Shown here: positions 59,946 through 64,000 of the stretch, in pieces
Layout of the letters: every line of letters begins with the position of its first letter
Numbering within the stretch: position 1 is the first letter of the stretch
DNA from: Streptomyces iakyrus
GTDB taxonomy: Bacteria > Actinomycetota > Actinomycetes > Streptomycetales > Streptomycetaceae
Length of the DNA stretch: 64,000 nt
Direction: 5' to 3'
Assembly (NCBI RefSeq): GCF_000717055.1
Contig: NZ_JNXI01000008.1
Span: 124,001-188,000, forward strand
Made by a program: the position numbers and the translations under genes
The notes under the pieces: generated by a model
Database searches by the model: none
The model's input: only the letters and a program-made list of their open reading frames with translations
Told to the model about the DNA's origin: nothing

Positions 59946-61274
59946 TCAGCGTCCGGTCGGCCCGCCGCGCGGGGCCGGAAGCTCACGCCCCAGGCGTACG
60001 AGCGGGGAGGATGCCATCACCACCGGGGACAGCATCATGCCTGCGGCCGCCACGAGCAGACCGGTGCGCAGCCCCCACTCCCCCGCGAGGAATCCGCCGA
60101 ACAGGGAGCCGAGCGGGGTCAGCCCCATGCCGGCGAACGTGATCGTGGCGGCCGCGCGGCCCTGCATCCCGGCCGGCGTGACGGCCTGGCGGACGGCCAT
60201 GATCGTGACGTTCACCAACTGGCCGCCGAACCCGAACACGAAGCCGGCCACGAGCAGCGCGGCAACCGCCACCGCCGAAGAGCCTTGCAAAGCGGGCACC
60301 CACAGAAACACGCCGTCCCCGAGCGCGGCCGCGCACACGAGCACCGGGCCGTGGCCGAACCGGCCCGGCAGCCGGGCCGCCAGCACCGACCCGAGCAGCG
60401 CGCCCGGCCCCGCCGCCGCGAGCGCAAGGCCCACGACGGTGCCCGACAGGTGCAGTTCCCGCGGCAGGAACAGCAGATAGACGGTCATCACGGCCGCGAA
60501 GGAGAACTGGAACGCGGCCGAGGCCAGGCACACGGCACGGAGGACGGGGTCGCGGACGACGAAGCGCAGGCCTTCATGGATCCGGTGCCGGACCGGCGGC
60601 GGGTGTTCCGGGCGCCTCGGGACCGCCTCGGCCCGGCGGATCCGCCGGATCGACAGGAACGACAGCGCGAAGAACAGCGCGCCGGAGGCGACGGCGGCCG
60701 ATGCCGACAGCAGGGACACCAGCGCACCGCCGAGAGCGGGGCCGCCGATCTGCGCCGCGGACCGGCTGCCCTCCAGCGCGCTGTTGCCTCGCAGGAGTTG
60801 GTCGCGTCCCACCAGACGTACGAGGGACGCCTGGTATGCCACGTCGAAGAAGACGGACAGGGCCCCGACGGCGAAGGCGAGCACCAACAGACCGGGCATG
60901 CCGAGCCGGCCGGAGAGGCAGGCCAGGGCCACGGCGCCGAGAGCCAGGGCCCGGCCGGCGTCTGTGAGCACCATCGTCGTACGGGTGCGCCACCTGTCGA
61001 CCCAGGCACCGGCGAGGAGCGCGAGCAACAGGACCGGCGCCTGCCCCACCGCGCGGAGCACGCCCAGCTGGCCGGCGGTGGCGTCGAGTGTCAGGACCGC
61101 CAGGAGCGGCAGAACCACCAGGCTTGTGTGTTCACCGAGTTGGGAGGCCGTCTGCCCCAGCCAGAGCCGGCGGAAGTCGGCGTCCCGCCACAGACCGGAT
61201 GGCGCAGGCCGGGACGAATCGGAGGCAGCGGAGGAGGAAGCGGGCGGCACGGGGATCCCTTGCGGTAGCGACAA
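59946..61274 (-). CDS. MFS transporter, DHA3/EntS type
   Basis: This 442-aa protein has twelve predicted transmembrane helices and MFS motifs such as LWRDADFRRLWLGQTASQLG at the first helix and WVDRWRTRTTMVLTDAGRAL (motif A) between helices 2 and 3. This branch includes siderophore and macrolide exporters. The first in-frame start is TTG 61274 with no good ribosome binding site; the true start may lie nearer LWRDADF. Substrate unknown. Confidence 0.85.
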   Translation of the reverse strand: MSLPQGIPVPPASSSAASDSSRPAPSGLWRDADFRRLWLGQTASQLGEHTSLVVLPLLAVLTLDATAGQLGVLRAVGQAPVLLLALLAGAWVDRWRTRTTMVLTDAGRALALGAVALACLSGRLGMPGLLVLAFAVGALSVFFDVAYQASLVRLVGRDQLLRGNSALEGSRSAAQIGGPALGGALVSLLSASAAVASGALFFALSFLSIRRIRRAEAVPRRPEHPPPVRHRIHEGLRFVVRDPVLRAVCLASAAFQFSFAAVMTVYLLFLPRELHLSGTVVGLALAAAGPGALLGSVLAARLPGRFGHGPVLVCAAALGDGVFLWVPALQGSSAVAVAALLVAGFVFGFGGQLVNVTIMAVRQAVTPAGMQGRAAATITFAGMGLTPLGSLFGGFLAGEWGLRTGLLVAAAGMMLSPVVMASSPLVRLGRELPAPRGGPTGR

Positions 61275-61485
61275 CGAGACCCGCCACCGGGCGCAGGAGG
61301 GCGCGTCGGTGGTTCAGGCAGGGGAAGGCTCGCTGTGCCGCAACGTCGAGGGCAGCACGCGATGACCGGCCGGTCACGGCCGACGACGTCAACGCGCGCT
61401 CGGGAAACCGACCATGCCTCAGCTCCTCGTGGGTCACTCGCTGCGTGCCGACCCTAACGTCGGCAGCCCCCGCACCGCACGCCGT

Positions 61486-62430
61486 TTACACCCGGGCTCG
61501 CGACGTGTGGCTCAGGATCTCGGCGGCCAGTCGGTCGTCCAGGGCGCTGGGCAGGGTGTGCCCCATGCCGTCGATCATGACCAGACGTGCGCCGGGAATG
61601 GCGGCGGCGGTGGCCTCGGCGTGCACGGGCGGGAACATCGGGTCCTCCGTGCCGTGCAGGACCAGCGTCGGGGCGGTGACCGAGGCGAGGCCGGCCGTGG
61701 AACCCGAGCCGGCGGCCCCGGCGAGCGTGTGGTTGAGCCCGGCCACGAGATCCCGCGCCCGCTCGTACACCCGCCGTTCCATCGCGCGGTACTCACCCTC
61801 GTCGTACGGCAGCACCCCTCCGTGCAGGACGCGCCAGAGCGCCATGCGGACGGCGAGGTACTCCTCCAGGTCCGCGTCCGGCCGGGGGAAGGCCGTGGTG
61901 AGCGCGGCCAGCAGTTCGGGACGGGGCGGGGGCAGTTCCCCGGGGAGCGGAGACCTGCCCTCCAGGGCGCGCTGCACCGCCGCCACCGTGTCCGTACCGA
62001 GCGGCTGCGACGACAGGCTCGTCAGGGTCAGGACCCGGGGAGCGTCGGTGACGGCCAGCCGCTGGGCGATGAGACCGCCGAGGGATGCGCCCACCAGGTG
62101 CGCCCGTGCGGCTCCGAACGCGTCCAGGACGGCGAGCGCGTCGGAGGCCATGTCGGCGACGGTGTAGGGGTGGGTGGTGAAGTCGACGATGGAGGAGCGG
62201 CCGGTGTCACGGTGGTCGTACCGGACCACCCGAAGCCCCCCGTCGACCAGCCGGCGGACGATGCCGTCGTTCCACTGGACGCCTTGTGCCTGTGCGCCCA
62301 TCACCAGCAGCACCGTGGGATGGCCGGGATCGCCGAAGGCTTCCGCCCACAGCTCCACGCCATTCGCCCGGACGATCTGCTCGCTGCCCGTCAGGTACTC
62401 GTTCTCGAGTTCATTTTCCTGCATGGTCAT
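61486..62430 (-). CDS. Alpha/beta hydrolase, RdmC-like esterase family
   Basis: This 314-aa protein has VLLVMGAQAQGVQW (oxyanion loop), VRYDHRDTGRSS, a serine nucleophile in LVGASLGGLIAQRL, LVLHGTEDPMFPPVHA with the catalytic Asp, and MIDGMGHTLP with the His. The pattern fits esterases related to aclacinomycin methylesterase RdmC, including many antibiotic-tailoring or xenobiotic hydrolases. ATG 62430. A divergent TetR gene starts 90 bases away and probably controls it. Confidence 0.9.
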   Translation of the reverse strand: MTMQENELENEYLTGSEQIVRANGVELWAEAFGDPGHPTVLLVMGAQAQGVQWNDGIVRRLVDGGLRVVRYDHRDTGRSSIVDFTTHPYTVADMASDALAVLDAFGAARAHLVGASLGGLIAQRLAVTDAPRVLTLTSLSSQPLGTDTVAAVQRALEGRSPLPGELPPPRPELLAALTTAFPRPDADLEEYLAVRMALWRVLHGGVLPYDEGEYRAMERRVYERARDLVAGLNHTLAGAAGSGSTAGLASVTAPTLVLHGTEDPMFPPVHAEATAAAIPGARLVMIDGMGHTLPSALDDRLAAEILSHTSRARV

Positions 62431-62520
62431 TCAAGATAATGGTTCCGGGCGCGACGCGCACCGGATTTCCCGTCAGATCCGGGTTGGACGCCACGGGCCC
62501 CGTCCGGGCAACCTGAGCGC

Positions 62521-63135
62521 ATGGCCGGAGTCAAGGGGCAGGTGCAGAAGCGAGGCGTGGAGCGGCGACGCGCCATGGTCGACGCCGCGATCGAGCTGTT
62601 CGCCCGTCAGGGGGTGCGGGGCACCGGAGTCGCCGCGATCGCCGAGCGCGCCGGTGCGACGCCCTCGGCCCTCATCCACCACTTCGGCAGCAAGGACGGC
62701 CTCGTGCGGGCCGTCCTGGAGGAAGCCGACCGGCGTGCCCTGGAGCGGCTGTCCATTCCGGCCGGGGCCGAACCCACCCTGGACCAGGCGTTCGACTGGT
62801 TCATCCGGGACGCCGGGCACACGGCCGCAACGGAAGGCGAGTTGGCCGCGCTGCACACCACCCTCACCGCGGAGAACCTGCAACCCGGCTCCGTGCTGCA
62901 CACCTGGTTCCGGGACCGCGGCCGGGCGTTGCGGACCCATCTGTCCGACCTGTTCACGCGCGCCGTGGCCGACGGCTCGGCCCGGCCCGCCCTCGACCCG
63001 GTGATCCTGGCGGCGGAGACGGCCGCGTTCATCGAAGGGGCGCACCTGTTGTGGCTGCTCGACCCCGAGCAGGTGGACCTCGTCGGCCTCCACCGCAGCT
63101 ACTTCGAGGGCTTGGCGGCCCGCCTCCGGCCGTGA
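62521..63135 (+). CDS. TetR-family transcriptional regulator
   Basis: This 204-aa protein has an N-terminal TetR helix-turn-helix (VAAIAERAGATPSALIHHFG, then SKDGLVRAVLEEA). The C-terminal ligand domain has no strong signature. ATG 62521. Divergence from the RdmC-like hydrolase suggests it represses that gene and itself through the 90-base gap. Confidence 0.92.
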   Translation: MAGVKGQVQKRGVERRRAMVDAAIELFARQGVRGTGVAAIAERAGATPSALIHHFGSKDGLVRAVLEEADRRALERLSIPAGAEPTLDQAFDWFIRDAGHTAATEGELAALHTTLTAENLQPGSVLHTWFRDRGRALRTHLSDLFTRAVADGSARPALDPVILAAETAAFIEGAHLLWLLDPEQVDLVGLHRSYFEGLAARLRP

Positions 63136-63276
63136 TGGGACGGGCGGCGGTTCAGGACCGGGCCGCGCGGCGGCCGCCTGCCCGGGCGTCGGCCGTGCTA
63201 GCCCGGCCGTAGCCACCGGCCGCGTGTCCGGGGCGCGGTCCGGTGCCGGGCTCTCGCTGCTGCTCACACTGGCCGC

Positions 63277-64000
63277 ATGTCCGATGCGTCCCCGGTCCTC
63301 GCGACCGATGCCCGGCGGGTGGCCGTCATGACCGTGCTCACCGTGCTCGCGGGTGCGGTCGACGCCGTGAGCTTTCTGACCATGGGAAAAGTCTTCTGCG
63401 CGCTGGCGACCGGCAACGTGCTCTTCCTGTCGTTCGCGCTCGCCGGGGAGGGTGACGTCCCGGTGGCGCGGCCCGCCGTCGCGATCGGCGCGTTCATGGC
63501 CGGAGCGGCCGTCGCGGACGTCGTTCTGAAGCGGCTGGCGGACCGTGGACGCCGGTGGTTCCCGGCCGGGCTCGTCTGCGAGGCGGTACTGCTGGTGTGC
63601 GCGGGTGTGCTGGCCCTGGCGAGACACGGCACCGGGCCCGTTGCCGCGCAGGACGACCGCGGGGTCGTCGCACTCGTCGCGCTGGCCATGGGAGTACGGG
63701 CCTCCACCGCGCTGCGCGTCCATGTGCCGGGGATGCCGACCCTGCTGAGCCAGACCGCCATCGCCGAGCTCCTCAACGACGTGCTGAGACGCCCCCGGGC
63801 AGCGCTGCACGGCATGACGGCGAAACAGCGGCTGGCCCGGACCAGGTGGACGGCGACCGTGGGCGGGATCTTCGGCGGCGGGGTGCTCGGCACGCTTGTG
63901 CTGGTGCCACTGGGCACGGGGCGAGCGCTGCTCGTCATCGCGGCGACCGTACTGCTCCTCGCGGCGGCGGGTCTGGCCGTGCGGCCGGGCGGGAGGGAAC
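63277..64000 (+). CDS. YoaK/DUF1275-family membrane protein, cut by right edge
   Basis: From ATG 63277 the frame stays open to the window end (241 codons). Six hydrophobic segments are visible, with the family motif LAGAVDAVSFLTMGKVFCAL and ATGNVLFLSFALAG near the N-terminus, and MGVRASTALRVHVPGMPTLL in the middle. The family is widespread and its function unknown. The stop lies beyond this window. Confidence 0.88.
   Translation, partial: MSDASPVLATDARRVAVMTVLTVLAGAVDAVSFLTMGKVFCALATGNVLFLSFALAGEGDVPVARPAVAIGAFMAGAAVADVVLKRLADRGRRWFPAGLVCEAVLLVCAGVLALARHGTGPVAAQDDRGVVALVALAMGVRASTALRVHVPGMPTLLSQTAIAELLNDVLRRPRAALHGMTAKQRLARTRWTATVGGIFGGGVLGTLVLVPLGTGRALLVIAATVLLLAAAGLAVRPGGRE

Noticed and set aside
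1..64000. CRISPR arrays, tRNA or rRNA genes, replication origin, prophage structural genes
   Set aside because: I looked for regularly spaced repeats, cloverleaf-type sequence and phage head or tail motifs and saw none; a dedicated tRNA scan would be needed to be certain.

Overview
This window is high-GC DNA from a Streptomyces chromosome or a close relative. Nearly every recognisable gene has a streptomycete look: frequent GTG starts, purine-rich ribosome binding sites, four-base ATGA or GTGA overlaps, SpoIIE-type phosphatases with STAS and HATPase partners, an AfsR-like regulator, a rifampin phosphotransferase and a type III polyketide synthase. I saw no tRNA, rRNA, CRISPR array or replication origin.

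Layout. (1) 1-9.7 kb is a saccharide-use locus: a GH63-like hydrolase running off the left edge, two sugar ABC permeases, a lipoprotein solute-binding protein, a LacI regulator, and a divergent 1217-aa secreted clan GH-A hydrolase. Four copies of a CGAACCGGTTCG-type operator lie between the last two. (2) 9.86-10.56 kb has a small membrane protein and a VOC protein. (3) 10.6-22.8 kb is an accessory island with remnants of the same IS5-type transposase at both ends. Between them are a decayed aquaporin fragment and a three-gene operon on the minus strand. The operon encodes a glutamate-dehydrogenase-like protein that has lost its catalytic lysines, an LCAT-type lipase, and a 1387-aa protein joining a caspase-like domain, a STAND NTPase and WD40 repeats. 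The gaps are 15 and 10 bases. This looks like an undescribed immune or programmed-death module. (4) 22.9-25.7 kb is a gene graveyard: a DUF6221 tail, an XRE/MmyB regulator with a stop and a frameshift, and a shattered MFS transporter. (5) 25.9-27.9 kb has a divergent HATPase/STAS pair and an alpha/beta hydrolase.

(6) 27.9-33.3 kb is an antibiotic-resistance locus. Rifampin phosphotransferase and two ABC-F genes are transcribed away from one intergenic region that holds a rifamycin-associated element, a plausible promoter using half of it, a nine-codon leader ORF and several hairpins. The first ABC-F gene appears to have collapsed to one ATPase domain by recombination between its two Walker B repeats. 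(7) 33.4-37.2 kb has a GNAT acetyltransferase, a frameshifted small protein, an aldehyde dehydrogenase stub, msrA, a TetR regulator and a small secreted protein.

(8) 37.6-46.9 kb is an eight-gene exopolysaccharide cluster: an Agd3-like secreted deacetylase, a PelF-like glycosyltransferase, a polytopic membrane protein, two SDR epimerases, a sugar nucleotidyltransferase, a spherulin-4/Sph3-like hydrolase and a GH114 lipoprotein. Its content matches the fungal galactosaminogalactan cluster and the bacterial Pel system, so the predicted product is a partly deacetylated galactosamine-rich polymer.

(9) 47-64 kb carries a GlsB-like membrane protein, a sirtuin, a GT2 glycosyltransferase, an AfsR-like regulator and a tryptophanase-like gene that have both lost their 5' ends at one junction, a type III polyketide synthase, two SpoIIE-domain sensor phosphatases, an MFS exporter, an alpha/beta hydrolase with a divergent TetR regulator, and a YoaK-like membrane protein cut by the right edge. 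Domain calls come from reading the translated sequence by eye; no database search was run.
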